Assembly (NCBI GenBank): GCA_016707525.1
Contig: JADJHP010000006.1
Coordinates: 248,001-312,000 of the forward strand
DNA from: Ignavibacteriota bacterium
GTDB taxonomy: Bacteria; Bacteroidota; Ignavibacteria; UBA10030; UBA6906
Length of the DNA stretch: 64,000 nt
Reading direction: 5' to 3'
Positions 36,701 to 44,610 of this stretch are shown here, piece after piece. The notes under the pieces were generated by a model. That model was not told the DNA's origin, did not search any database, and worked only from the letters and a program-made list of their open reading frames with translations. Both the position numbers and the translations under genes were made by a program. Numbering within the stretch: position 1 is the stretch's first letter; every line of letters begins with the position of its first letter.

Positions 36701-37050
36701 TGATCGGTACGATCGATCTTCTCCTCCGTCACGATGGGCGCTACTATATCGTCGATTATAAATCGAACAACCTCGGCGCGACACCGGACCGCTACGACCC
36801 GTCCTTGTTGCCGGGTGTGCTGGCAAAGGAGCACTACTATCTTCAGTTCCTTCTCTATAGTATAGCCGTGCACCGGTATCTGCGCACGCGCATCCCGGAC
36901 TATGCGTATGAGAAGCACTTCGGCGGCGTGTTGTATCTGTTCCTGCGGGGGATGCAGCCCGGCACACAGCATGGCGTGTTCTTCCACCGGCCTTCCGCGG
37001 GACTGATCCAGGCCCTTGAATCGCGCCTGTTCGGGAAGGAGGTGGCGTGA
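33709..37050 (+). CDS. recB: Exodeoxyribonuclease V beta subunit (RecB)
   Basis: 1113 residues. UvrD-type helicase motifs: Walker A IEASAGTGKTYS (~7-17), VVTFTEAATAELRDRI, and Walker B ALIDEFQDTDPLQFEI (from ~285), then VFVGDPKQAIYSFRGGDIHTY, SLSVNYRS, and VQIVTVHLSKGLEYPVVFCP. The C-terminal nuclease has GTIDLLLRHDGRYYIVDYKSN, the D...D-x-K active site of the PD-(D/E)XK RecB family (~1001-1018). It unwinds and degrades DNA ends and helps load RecA. RecD overlaps its stop. Confidence 0.95.
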   Translation: MAFELIEASAGTGKTYSITSRYLFLLLDGGLAVDQILVVTFTEAATAELRDRIRVRIREVRDLLDAGRLASLEDATLRRALEKLIRIPGAREKAVKRLTNAIISFDEAAIFTIHGFCTRVLREQAFATGMDFSAEVLTDDLPLLESVVADFARSYLGALSTEEFGWCVEHGPMFGGAKENDWRVTGRLLTPKDLSVLHAIISDPLLEIVPEESSLERARAMKDPVAVALAVAHALITYARTGLAGRKRDLRVMSFGDMLVNVRNALAAPGGERLADALRTAYPAALIDEFQDTDPLQFEIIQRIYEKSDCPVVFVGDPKQAIYSFRGGDIHTYFHATSSITRGNRTSLSVNYRSAKPLVAAVSQVFTATEKDTPFSDNGMTTFPEVEAHHEKGKAPRTIHDAEPRGALHWLLLPEQPEKKEGGWMWGKGEAQVAAVRAVVGEISGLIARSGDDQAALRPSDIAVLVRSNLQAKIVQGALQDAGVPCIVKTLDSVYRSVAAGELLTLLRAVANPGHDADVTAALLTPSLGYTGVEVAAMKQDAAAYAAIAGRLIALRTIWEGSQNGFMRMATALIHGPGLAQGGRSVATRLLIYADAERRITDLLHLVELLHQESILHPGHDHIVHWLEQQIAETEEEHEESSIRLESDAERVQIVTVHLSKGLEYPVVFCPFTYDGKAFRESEEKVVFFHRAMPGTGKKKTGTSVLTADIGSPERSQHFERRVEEARSESIRHLYVAMTRARQRCYVVWGHVNNMEDAALSYLLFKEADRERNVLKAAGHRGVLAPVMRLVKGSKGAMRSSMISLSPAAGGELPAPAVPSVKLVPREFRRPPVRQAWSYASYTSLTSDWMRSGKDTDATVTAPYAKPEGNTIFAFPSGARTGKAWHAFFEHLNFQSDDATVRDAVDHMLARYGFDAAFGDAMAGMVRTALDTPLGPAGIRLASVEAAACVQELDFVFGCNRFQTAAFRALLADPEAGLPSEFARAAALLRDRDMQGFMIGTIDLLLRHDGRYYIVDYKSNNLGATPDRYDPSLLPGVLAKEHYYLQFLLYSIAVHRYLRTRIPDYAYEKHFGGVLYLFLRGMQPGTQHGVFFHRPSAGLIQALESRLFGKEVA

Positions 37051-38801
37051 TGGAGCATGTAGGAAAGAAGCTTGGCGGCCTCCTGGCTGTGCGTGCCGGC
37101 CGCGGAAAAGAAGAACTTGAAGCAGCGGTGTGTGCGGTCCTGTCGGGATTGGCCGAGGGACATGTGTGCGTTGATGTCCATCACGATGAGCGACTCCGTG
37201 CGGCGCTTCCGCTGCTCCAGGAACTCCGCGGGGTCGTGGGGGCGCCCGGTGAACCGGCCCCGCTGATGCTCGATGAAGGCCGTTTGTATCTGGGCCGCTA
37301 TTGGCAGTACGAGCAGACCGTTGCGGCCACGCTGCGGCACCTCGCTGCGCCCGTTCAGCCGATGCCGGATGCCGGTGTCCTGGCCGCGCACCTCCGCACA
37401 CTGTTCCCGGGCGACGCGCTGAAGAGCGAACACGCATTCGCTGCGCTCGGCGCTGCGGTGCGTAACCTGGCCGTGATCTCGGGTGGGCCCGGCACCGGCA
37501 AGACCACCACGGTGTCGCGGATACTGGCGCTCAAGCTTCTGTTGCAGCCGGAGGGAGCGCCGTATACGATCCGCCTTGCGGCGCCGACCGGGAAAGCGGC
37601 GGACAGGCTTCGTGAGTCGATCGCCTCCGCGAAGTCGCAGATGACGATACCTCGCGCGATCCTCGAGAGGATCCCGGAAGAAGCGTCCACGATCCACCGC
37701 CTGCTCGGTATCAGGGATGCATCCGGCAGGCCGCAGCGTTCCGCGGAAGATCCGATCGCGGCGGACCTGATCGTCCTGGATGAGGCTTCGATGATCGACC
37801 TCTCGCTGATGGCGAAGGTGATGGCGGCCCTCAGACCCGGGGCGGGGCTGATCCTGCTGGGCGACAAGGACCAATTGGATGCCGTGCAGCCGGGGAGTGT
37901 CTTCGGGGAATTGTGCGCAGAACCCTTGTATTCATTGGGCCTTTTGAGGCTTGCGGAAACCGTCCAGGGCGTTCGACGGATGGACACGGCGGGATCCGGC
38001 GAGGGCCTGCAGGATGCGCTGTTCCGTTTGACACGGAGTTTCCGGTTCCGCGAGGAGGCGGGCATCGGATCGTTCGCACGCGCCGTGAATGCCGGTGACG
38101 AGGCCGGTGCAGTGAAGATCCTCCAGAACGACACCACCGGAGAGTTGCAGTGGACCGGCGGCGACGGCACCGCCGGCACCATGTTTCCCGCAGATGCCGT
38201 TGCACGATGGCTCCGTCCATACTTCGACAGCATCCTGCACGGAGGAACGGAAGAGGAGTGCCTGCGGCGGTTCGGACTCTTCCGGCTGCTCACGCCGCTG
38301 CGTGAAGGACCGGGGAGTGTCGACGACCTCAACGACCGCGTCGAGCAGTGGTTGAAGAAGGAAGGCCTGATCGCTGATGCAGGCGGTTGGTATCCGGGGA
38401 AACCGGTGATGATCACGGCGAACAACTACACGCTCGGTCTGTACAACGGCGATGTTGGCGTGACGATGCCGGATGCCGATGGCAATCTTCGTATCGTCTT
38501 CGCGGGAACCGGTGGCGCATTCCGGACCTACGCGCCGTCACGTATTCCCGCGTACGACCGCGCGTACGCAACAACGGTCCACAAGAGCCAGGGTTCCGAG
38601 TTCGATGAGGTGCTGCTGCTTCTGCCCGTGACGGAGAGTCCGGTGGTGACGCGCAATCTGCTCTATACCGCGGTGACGCGTGCACGTCACCGGTGCATCG
38701 TGCAGGGGAGCGAAGAGGCTGTGCGTGCAGGCACGCGCAGCCGCCCGCAGAAGATGTCCGGACTCGCCCGTGCTCTGGAACGGGGGGGTGAATCCGGTTG
38801 A
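37050..38801 (+). CDS. recD: Exodeoxyribonuclease V alpha subunit (RecD)
   Basis: 583 residues from ATG 37050, which overlaps the RecB stop (TGATG) and follows AAGGAGG by 8 bases. GTG 37047 is an alternative. SF1B helicase motifs are Walker A VISGGPGTGKTTTVSRIL (~142-158), LAAPTGKAADRLRESI, LIVLDEASMIDLSLMAKVM, ILLGDKDQLDAVQPGSVF, and the UvrD_C_2 end AYATTVHKSQGSEFDEVLLLLP with YTAVTRARHRCIVQG. RecD is the fast 5'-3' motor of RecBCD. The operon is complete and in C-B-D order. Confidence 0.95.
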   Translation: MEHVGKKLGGLLAVRAGRGKEELEAAVCAVLSGLAEGHVCVDVHHDERLRAALPLLQELRGVVGAPGEPAPLMLDEGRLYLGRYWQYEQTVAATLRHLAAPVQPMPDAGVLAAHLRTLFPGDALKSEHAFAALGAAVRNLAVISGGPGTGKTTTVSRILALKLLLQPEGAPYTIRLAAPTGKAADRLRESIASAKSQMTIPRAILERIPEEASTIHRLLGIRDASGRPQRSAEDPIAADLIVLDEASMIDLSLMAKVMAALRPGAGLILLGDKDQLDAVQPGSVFGELCAEPLYSLGLLRLAETVQGVRRMDTAGSGEGLQDALFRLTRSFRFREEAGIGSFARAVNAGDEAGAVKILQNDTTGELQWTGGDGTAGTMFPADAVARWLRPYFDSILHGGTEEECLRRFGLFRLLTPLREGPGSVDDLNDRVEQWLKKEGLIADAGGWYPGKPVMITANNYTLGLYNGDVGVTMPDADGNLRIVFAGTGGAFRTYAPSRIPAYDRAYATTVHKSQGSEFDEVLLLLPVTESPVVTRNLLYTAVTRARHRCIVQGSEEAVRAGTRSRPQKMSGLARALERGGESG

Positions 38802-38826
38802 TGGTGGGCCATACGATGGTGAACAC

Positions 38827-38855
38827 CGGGCCCCGGCAAGACGAGCCGGGGCCCG
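38827..38855 (+). terminator. GC-rich hairpin after recD
   Basis: A perfect 11-base-pair stem CGGGCCCCGGC / GCCGGGGCCCG with a 7-base loop. There is no T-run after it, so it may be a weak terminator or an mRNA 3' stabiliser. Confidence 0.5.
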
Positions 38856-38936
38856 TCCATATCCGGGCCGTCTCGCGAAAGCATGTTTTTCTCAGTACAT
38901 TGGAGGTCACCGAACACAACGGAAGGAGATGACGTC

Positions 38937-39611
38937 ATGGAGCGTGTCCGTTTCCCCCGCGTGAAAGTGTGTTGCATCATGGGTCACGAGGAAGCCACGC
39001 TGGCGGTCGCTGCAGGCGCTGATGCGCTCGGACTGGTGAGCGCAATGCCGAGTGGGCCGGGCCCGATCGCCGACGAGCTCATCGCCGCGATCGCCGGGCG
39101 CGTGCCGCCGGCCGTTGCGACATTCGTTCTCACCAGCCGGCGATCCGTGCAGGGCATTGTGGACCAATGGCGTATGGTGCGCACAAGCACGATCCAGATC
39201 GTGGACACGCTGACCGAAGGAACGCACGAAGAATTGCGTGGATCCCTGCCCGGTGTGAAGCTGGTGCAGGTCATTCATGTTACCGGTCCCGACGCGGTGG
39301 AGGACGCGATCCGGGTCGCGCCCCATGTGGATGCGGTGCTTCTGGATTCCGGGCGGCCGTTGGCGGCGGTGAAGGAACTGGGTGGTACGGGGAGGCAGCA
39401 CGATTGGTCGATCAGCCGGGCGATCCGCGAGGCGATAGGCGTTCCACTCTTCCTGGCAGGCGGCCTGCACGCGGGGAACGTCAGGGAGGCGATCTCCCAG
39501 GTTGGCCCCTTCGGCATCGATGTGTGCAGTGGTGTCCGTTCGAACGGGCGACTGGATGTAAGGAAGCTTTCAGCATTCATGGAAGAGATACGTTCGAGCT
39601 CTTCCAATTGA
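38937..39611 (+). CDS. Phosphoribosylanthranilate isomerase-like protein (TrpF family)
   Basis: 224 residues from ATG 38937, preceded by GGAAGGAG at 8 bases; an earlier in-frame ATG at 38883 is less likely. It is a TrpF-type beta/alpha barrel: VKVCCIMGHEEATLAVAAGADALG (the catalytic Cys of KxCG is kept, though the next Gly is Cys), a strand with VDAVLLDSG (catalytic Asp), ELGGTGRQHDWSI, FLAGGLHAGNVREAI, and FGIDVCSGVRSNGRLDVRKL. The usual reaction is PRA to CdRP in tryptophan synthesis. The gene stands alone with no trp neighbours, so it may be an orphan paralogue with another substrate. Confidence 0.75.
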   Translation: MERVRFPRVKVCCIMGHEEATLAVAAGADALGLVSAMPSGPGPIADELIAAIAGRVPPAVATFVLTSRRSVQGIVDQWRMVRTSTIQIVDTLTEGTHEELRGSLPGVKLVQVIHVTGPDAVEDAIRVAPHVDAVLLDSGRPLAAVKELGGTGRQHDWSISRAIREAIGVPLFLAGGLHAGNVREAISQVGPFGIDVCSGVRSNGRLDVRKLSAFMEEIRSSSSN

Positions 39612-39645
39612 ACCTGGAGAAGACCTACCGGTCAGATTAGGAATA

Positions 39646-39667
39646 ATACATATTACGTATTATGTAT
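39646..39667. repeat. AT-rich near-palindrome
   Basis: ATACATATTACGTATTATGTAT (22 bases) is almost self-complementary, with its centre at ACGT. It opens a ~200-base AT-rich stretch between the TrpF-like gene and the convergent glycosyltransferase gene. Confidence 0.5.
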
Positions 39668-39702
39668 GATGTAATATTTTCTTTGTCTCGTGATTCCTCC
39701 TG

Positions 39703-39716
39703 GATAGATATCTATC
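39703..39716. repeat. Perfect 14-bp palindrome GATAGATATCTATC
   Basis: An exact palindrome in the same AT-rich intergenic stretch. It is compatible with a dimeric regulator site, but no gene starts nearby: both flanking genes end here. Confidence 0.5.
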
Positions 39717-39806
39717 AGCTTTCAGGACACTGCGGGCGGGATGATCAAAGAGGAGCGGAGGCTGACTATAAATGCATCAATATTGAGTAAATTGACCCGA
39801 AAATTG

Positions 39807-40977
39807 TCATTTTGTGACTAATTCTGGTCCATTTTGCCTCATTTCAATGAACATCAATACGACAACAGGCGCATACTCAAGTACCATTATCCACGGATCG
39901 ATCCCCCAGATGCCCGAAATGAGGTATTCTACCATGGTCAGCGATGTCAGGCTGGCCAGAGCCAGAAGGGAGATGCCGGACCAGGCATAGGTCAGACAGG
40001 AGAAGAAGCAACACGCTCCGGTATGCGGTCACCGGGAGCGATAACCGCTGCCAGGCAACGGCCAGCAGCGAGGCCGACAGGATGATCCCGCAGATCAACC
40101 GGGCAGACAGATTGTCTTTCGTGAAGGCGAATGCGGCCTCGAAGAACGCTCCATTGTAATACCAGTTCCGCCCGAAGGCCACGATCCCCGCGAGGGGATC
40201 CGACGTCCAGAAATACGGTATGAACTGAACAACGACGATGGACAGCGGAACCACGATCACCATCATCCGCTCGCGCCATGTGCGCACGGCGAGGAAGAGC
40301 CCGGGCAAGAGTACAAGGGCCACAGGTTTGATCGCCAGGGAGAGTCCGAACATGATCAGGGAAGACGTCCGCCGGCCCCCGGCCCAGAACACGAGGCCCA
40401 GGAGGAAGAGCGGCAGCCCGAGCCCATCAATATGGGCGTCGAGCGCGAACATGAAGACCGGCAGCGGGCAGAGTGCATAGAGCAGGATGTACTGTCGGGG
40501 AAGTTCATAGGCACGAAGAGCCCGGGCGAGCACGAACAGCGTCAGGCATTCGGCGATGAACAGCAGCACCTTGAGTCCGAGGATGTTCTCTCCGGCGGCC
40601 TCCCACGCGAGCAGGAAGAACCACTGGGTCAGCGGGAAGTACGGTGTGCGAAACGACGGATTGTTGACCCGGGCCGGAAGGTCGGCGGAGTGCAGGTGTG
40701 CAAGCGCGCTGTCGGCCGGTGCGTACGCATACGGATCCATCCCGGCGGATTGGACATGCCCGTCCCACAGATAGCGCTCGATGTCATCCGAGCCGATCGG
40801 GTGTACCGGCAGGAGGGCGGCGCGCACAGCGATGCCCACCCCGATGAGCACCAGCACCGCGGTCCGCGGGAACGTCCACCTGCGCATCACGAGCGCGAAA
40901 AGAACGTACAGCACGGATGCGGTGATGAAGACGGAGCTGTAGATGCCGATCGGTGTGCTTGAAAAAAGTGGCTGCAT
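39807..40977 (-). pseudogene. Polytopic membrane glycosyltransferase (GT87/mannosyltransferase-like), frameshifted near the 3' end
   Basis: The start ATG 40977 gives a multi-span membrane protein with IGSDDIERYLWDGHVQSAGMDPY (acidic loop motif of GT-C enzymes), NNPSFRTPYFPLTQWFFLLAW, ALDAHIDGLGLPLFLLGLVFW and SLAIKPVALVLLPGL. It fits GT87-like lipid-sugar mannosyl- or glucosyltransferases. The uninterrupted frame stops at 39877 after an unnatural polar tail. Shifting one base near 39993 instead continues a hydrophobic C-terminus (SGISLLALASLTSLTMVEY... then IDPWIMVLEYAPVVVLMFIEMR) to a TGA at 39807-39809, about 390 residues in total. So there is an indel at ~39990, real or an assembly error. 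Confidence 0.7.
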
Positions 40978-41077
40978 GGTGAGCAGTATACAGCTTCGGC
41001 AGACAAGAATCCAGCGGGGGTGGCGCACGTACGCGCCATGATGCACCACACGAGCGTGACCGGGAGGTGGATGAACA

Positions 41078-42346
41078 GTGAGCGATGATTTCATTCGTGT
41101 CGAAGGGATGCAGCTCATCCTTCATGATGCGCCCTGCCTGGTCGCCGGCACCAATATGTGGTTCGGCGCGTATCTCGGTGCGGCGGGGCCTGGAGGTCAG
41201 CGTGCCCGCCTCGTCCGCGAACTCGACCTGCTGCGCGAACACGGCATCACGAATGTACGCATCATGGCATCGAGCGAAGCCTCCATCCTGCCCGCGGCCG
41301 TTCGTCCTCCGATCCAGCGTGCGCCGGGTGATGTTGACGAGGATCTGCTGTGTGGCCTCGACTTCCTCCTTGCGGCACTCGGTGAGCGCGGCATGCATGC
41401 GGTGTTGTATCTGACGAACTTCTGGGACTGGTCGGGCGGGATGTCGTCGTACAACGCATGGACCGATGGAGGTGCCGTGCCCGCGATCCCGGACCCGGCC
41501 AGAGGGTGGGAGGCCCTCGTTGGGTACACGGCGACATTTTACGCGAACAGTGCGGCGAACGAGCTGTACCGTGCGCAGATCCATCGTCTCGTCACACGCA
41601 CCAACTCGATCACGGGGCGCGTGTATCGTGACGAACCTGCGATCATGGCGTGGCAGCTGGCGAATGAGCCACGCCCCGGGCTGTACGGGGCGCGTGGAGA
41701 GAAGAATCTCCCGGCGTTCTTCTCGTGGCTCGGAGAGACCGCTGCGTTCATCCACGCGATCGATCCGAACCATCTGGTCTCGACCGGAAGTGAGGGGACG
41801 GAAGGATGTCTTGGCTCCGACGAGCACTACATCACGGCGCACGCCGATGCCCACATCGACTATCTCACGTTCCATCTCTGGCCGTACAACTGGCGATGGT
41901 TCGATCCCTCGCGGCCGGATGCGACGCTGCCTGGGACACGAGAGCGCAGCAGCGCGTACGTGCAACGGCACGGTGCGCTTGCCCGCCGGCTCGGCAAACC
42001 GATCGTGCTCGAAGAGTTCGGGCTCCCACGCGACCGGGGCGCAGTTGCAGCGGGGACGCCCACGGTCGCCCGCGACGGGTTCTTCTCTTTTATATCCGAT
42101 CTCCTGCTCGGGGAGATGCGGTCCGGTTCACCCCTTGCAGGGTCGAATTTCTGGACCTGGGGGGGCGAGGGCCATACGCCACCGGTCGGCGCAACGGAGG
42201 GAACCGACGCAAGCGCACCGGGCGATCCACCGCATGAGCCTCAGGGGCTCAATTCGGTGTACGATACCGATATTTCCACCCTTACCGTTGTCCGGGGCCA
42301 TGCACGGTTCCTTGAGGAACTCCGCCGGTCACGAATGACCGCCTGA
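41078..42346 (+). CDS. Glycoside hydrolase family 5, beta-mannanase-like (GH5_7)
   Basis: 422 residues from GTG 41078, placed after GGGAGGTGG. GH5 motifs: FIRVEGMQLILHDAPCLVAGTNMWFGAYL, NVRIMASSEAS, YLTNFWDWSGGMSSYNAW, the acid/base region WQLANEPRPG (Glu197), YITAHADAHIDYLTFHLWPYNW, and the nucleophile in IVLEEFGLPRD (Glu312/313). The FWDWSGG and HLWPYNW segments match endo-1,4-beta-mannanases of subfamily 7. No signal peptide is visible, so the enzyme appears cytoplasmic, which is odd for a polysaccharidase; it may act on imported manno-oligosaccharides. It is divergent from the membrane glycosyltransferase. Confidence 0.75.
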   Translation: MSDDFIRVEGMQLILHDAPCLVAGTNMWFGAYLGAAGPGGQRARLVRELDLLREHGITNVRIMASSEASILPAAVRPPIQRAPGDVDEDLLCGLDFLLAALGERGMHAVLYLTNFWDWSGGMSSYNAWTDGGAVPAIPDPARGWEALVGYTATFYANSAANELYRAQIHRLVTRTNSITGRVYRDEPAIMAWQLANEPRPGLYGARGEKNLPAFFSWLGETAAFIHAIDPNHLVSTGSEGTEGCLGSDEHYITAHADAHIDYLTFHLWPYNWRWFDPSRPDATLPGTRERSSAYVQRHGALARRLGKPIVLEEFGLPRDRGAVAAGTPTVARDGFFSFISDLLLGEMRSGSPLAGSNFWTWGGEGHTPPVGATEGTDASAPGDPPHEPQGLNSVYDTDISTLTVVRGHARFLEELRRSRMTA

Positions 42347-42476
42347 GGCAGAAAATGGCGAATGTGAATGAAAATGAGCCTTTCCTGGTGCATTTCGTCG
42401 CAATGCCCTTGCAGATAGGGAGCACTATCCGGATATTGCATAAACATTTCGTACTCCAACCTTGATGGGAGATCCT

Positions 42477-44402
42477 ATGTCATTCCGTTCCACTACCGTG
42501 CTGTCTGCCATACTGCTTTTCGTGCTGACGACGGGCGTCTCTACCGCTGCCGCCGGGGACAAGAAGGTCCCGGACTTTTCGAACAAGGCCCGCTCGGAGG
42601 TCCCGGTGGAGTATACATGGCGGATCGAGGACCTCTATCCGAACATGGATGCATGGAACGCGGACCGCGTGGCCGTGCGCGGATTGATGGCGCAGCTGGA
42701 TGAGCGCGCGCGCGACTGGACCGCCTCTTCGCAGCGCTTCCGTTCCCTCTATCAGCTCGCCGACTCCATCAATCTCATCGGAAACCGCCTGTACTCGTAC
42801 GCGAGCCATCAGAGCAACGTGGACATGTCCAATACCACCTACCGCAGCATGCAGGGTGAGCTGCAGACCATGTTCGCCGAGTTCGGTGCGCGCATGGCGT
42901 TCCGGAACGACGACATCCTCCGGATGGATGAGAAGAAGCTCCGCGGGTTCTTCGCGGATGACCCGGCGATGGCGAAGTACCGCTTCCGTGTGGAGGAGGT
43001 CCTCCGTGCACGCAAGCATGTTCTCCCGAAGGATCAGCAGAGCATCGTCACCATGACCGGCCTGTTCTCCGGCGCAACCCAGGAAGCGGCGGATGTGCTC
43101 AATAACGTCGAACTCCCGCCGGCCAGCATCACGCTTTCCGACGGTACGCCGCTCACGTTGAACATCTCGGGCTACATGCGGCACAGGGGATCGGCGAACC
43201 GCGCCGACCGCTCCCTGGTGATGCATACGTTCTGGGAGAACCACAAGAAGTTCGAGAACACGCTCGCCTCGATGCTCGACGGCGGGATCAAGACGCATCT
43301 GTTCACGGCGCGCACGGCGCACTACACCAGTTGCCTCCATGCCCGCCTCTTCGACGACAATATCGATACCACGGTGTACACGCAATTGATCGCCGCCGTG
43401 CGCTCCAACCTCGGCCCGCTGCACCGTTTGCTCCGCCTGCGTCAGCGTCTGCTCGGGCTGGATACGCTGACCTACGACGACATCTATGCCTCCGCGGTGA
43501 AGTCGGTGGACAAGCAGTATTCCTATGATGAAGCCCGCGGCATCATCACCGCGTCCACCGCACCTCTCGGTCCGGACTATGCAGGAGGGCTGAAGCGTGC
43601 CTTCGCCGACCGCTGGATCGATATCTATCCGAACAAGGGCAAGCAGCTCGGTGCGTACTCGGGCGGCGTGTACGGGAACCATCCGTTCGTCAAGATGAAC
43701 TTCAACGGCGACTATGACGATGTGTCGACCCTGGCCCACGAGCTCGGCCACGCGATGCATTCCTACTTTTCCAATGCGGCACAGGACTTCGGCAATGCGG
43801 GCTATCCGACCTTTCTTGCCGAGATCGCGTCAACGTTCAACGAGCATCTGCTGATCGAGCAGATGATGAAGACGGAGACCGACGACCTCGTCAAGCTGTC
43901 GATCCTGGATGCCTACCTCGATCAGGTGCGCGGAACGATCTACCGGCAGACCCTCTTCGCGGAATTCGAACTGGCGATGCACCGCCGGGTCGAAGAGGGG
44001 AAGACGCTCACGGCCGACTGGCTGACGGAGGAGTACCTTGCATTGACGCGCGCATACTACGGGCACGATGCGGGCGTGATGCGCGTCGATGACTACATCG
44101 GCAACGAGTGGAGCCAGGTTCCGCACTTCTACCTGAACTTCTATGTGTTCCAGTACAGCACGGGCATGATCGCATCGCTGGCGCTCAGCGACAAGGTGCT
44201 GCACGGCGGCAAGCAGGACCTCGACCGTTACCTGACGATGCTCAAGTCGGGGGGAAGCGATTCTCCGCTTGTGCTGCTCCGGAACGCGGGCGTGGACATG
44301 ACCTCACCGGCGCCGGGCCAGGCCGCCCTCAAACGCTTCGACACGCTTGTCGGCGAGATGGAGAAGATCGTCACACGGCTCAAGGCACAGGGCCGCATCT
44401 GA
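42477..44402 (+). CDS. Secreted oligoendopeptidase F-like M3 metallopeptidase
   Basis: 641 residues from ATG 42477, 5-6 bases after GGGAG, with a signal peptide (SAILLFVLTTGVSTAAA). It starts VPVEYTWRIEDLYPNMDAWNAD, the PepF opening. The M3 zinc motif is LAHELGHAMHSY (His421, Glu422, His425) with the downstream Glu in FLAEIASTFNEHLL, and the late YYGHDAGVMRVDDYIGNEWSQVPHFY is conserved. PepF enzymes cut oligopeptides of about 7-20 residues. Most are cytoplasmic, but this one is predicted periplasmic or secreted. A strong terminator follows 50 bases later. Confidence 0.9.
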   Translation: MSFRSTTVLSAILLFVLTTGVSTAAAGDKKVPDFSNKARSEVPVEYTWRIEDLYPNMDAWNADRVAVRGLMAQLDERARDWTASSQRFRSLYQLADSINLIGNRLYSYASHQSNVDMSNTTYRSMQGELQTMFAEFGARMAFRNDDILRMDEKKLRGFFADDPAMAKYRFRVEEVLRARKHVLPKDQQSIVTMTGLFSGATQEAADVLNNVELPPASITLSDGTPLTLNISGYMRHRGSANRADRSLVMHTFWENHKKFENTLASMLDGGIKTHLFTARTAHYTSCLHARLFDDNIDTTVYTQLIAAVRSNLGPLHRLLRLRQRLLGLDTLTYDDIYASAVKSVDKQYSYDEARGIITASTAPLGPDYAGGLKRAFADRWIDIYPNKGKQLGAYSGGVYGNHPFVKMNFNGDYDDVSTLAHELGHAMHSYFSNAAQDFGNAGYPTFLAEIASTFNEHLLIEQMMKTETDDLVKLSILDAYLDQVRGTIYRQTLFAEFELAMHRRVEEGKTLTADWLTEEYLALTRAYYGHDAGVMRVDDYIGNEWSQVPHFYLNFYVFQYSTGMIASLALSDKVLHGGKQDLDRYLTMLKSGGSDSPLVLLRNAGVDMTSPAPGQAALKRFDTLVGEMEKIVTRLKAQGRI

Positions 44403-44451
44403 CCCTGCCCTGCGCGGTATGGGTGGTGTGCCGGCATCTCTGACGATGCAG

Positions 44452-44490
44452 GATCCCCCCGGAGAGGAACTCCCGGGGGGATTCGCTTTT
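44452..44490 (+). terminator. Rho-independent terminator after pepF-like gene
   Basis: ATCCCCCCGG..AG pairs with CTCCCGGGGGGAT (one bulge) and is followed by TTCGCTTTT. Confidence 0.75.
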
Positions 44491-44524
44491 CGTCGTTTCA
44501 CAGGCTGACCGGCGGTCTTTCCTG

Positions 44525-44554
44525 TTGACTCTTCGCGTGTTCTCCCCGTATCAT
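44525..44554 (+). promoter_or_regulatory. Promoter for the ASH/T9SS protein gene
   Basis: TTGACT (44525-44530), an 18-base spacer and TATCAT (44549-44554). The transcript would start near 44561, at the base of the GTGCCCCG-C-CGGGGCAC hairpin. Confidence 0.5.
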
Positions 44555-44559
44555 AGAGA

Positions 44560-44576
44560 GTGCCCCGCCGGGGCAC
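44560..44576 (+). repeat. 5'-terminal hairpin (8-bp stem)
   Basis: GTGCCCCG and CGGGGCAC flank a single C. By the promoter position this hairpin would form at the very 5' end of the mRNA, where such stems can protect transcripts. Confidence 0.5.
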
Positions 44577-44610
44577 CTCGATGGATTCCCTGTTCCCCGA
44601 TCTGTTCGCT

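Noticed and set aside
38896..38901. TACATT before the TrpF-like gene as a -10 box
   Set aside because: No TTG-type -35 is found at 16-18 bases upstream, so it was not called a promoter.
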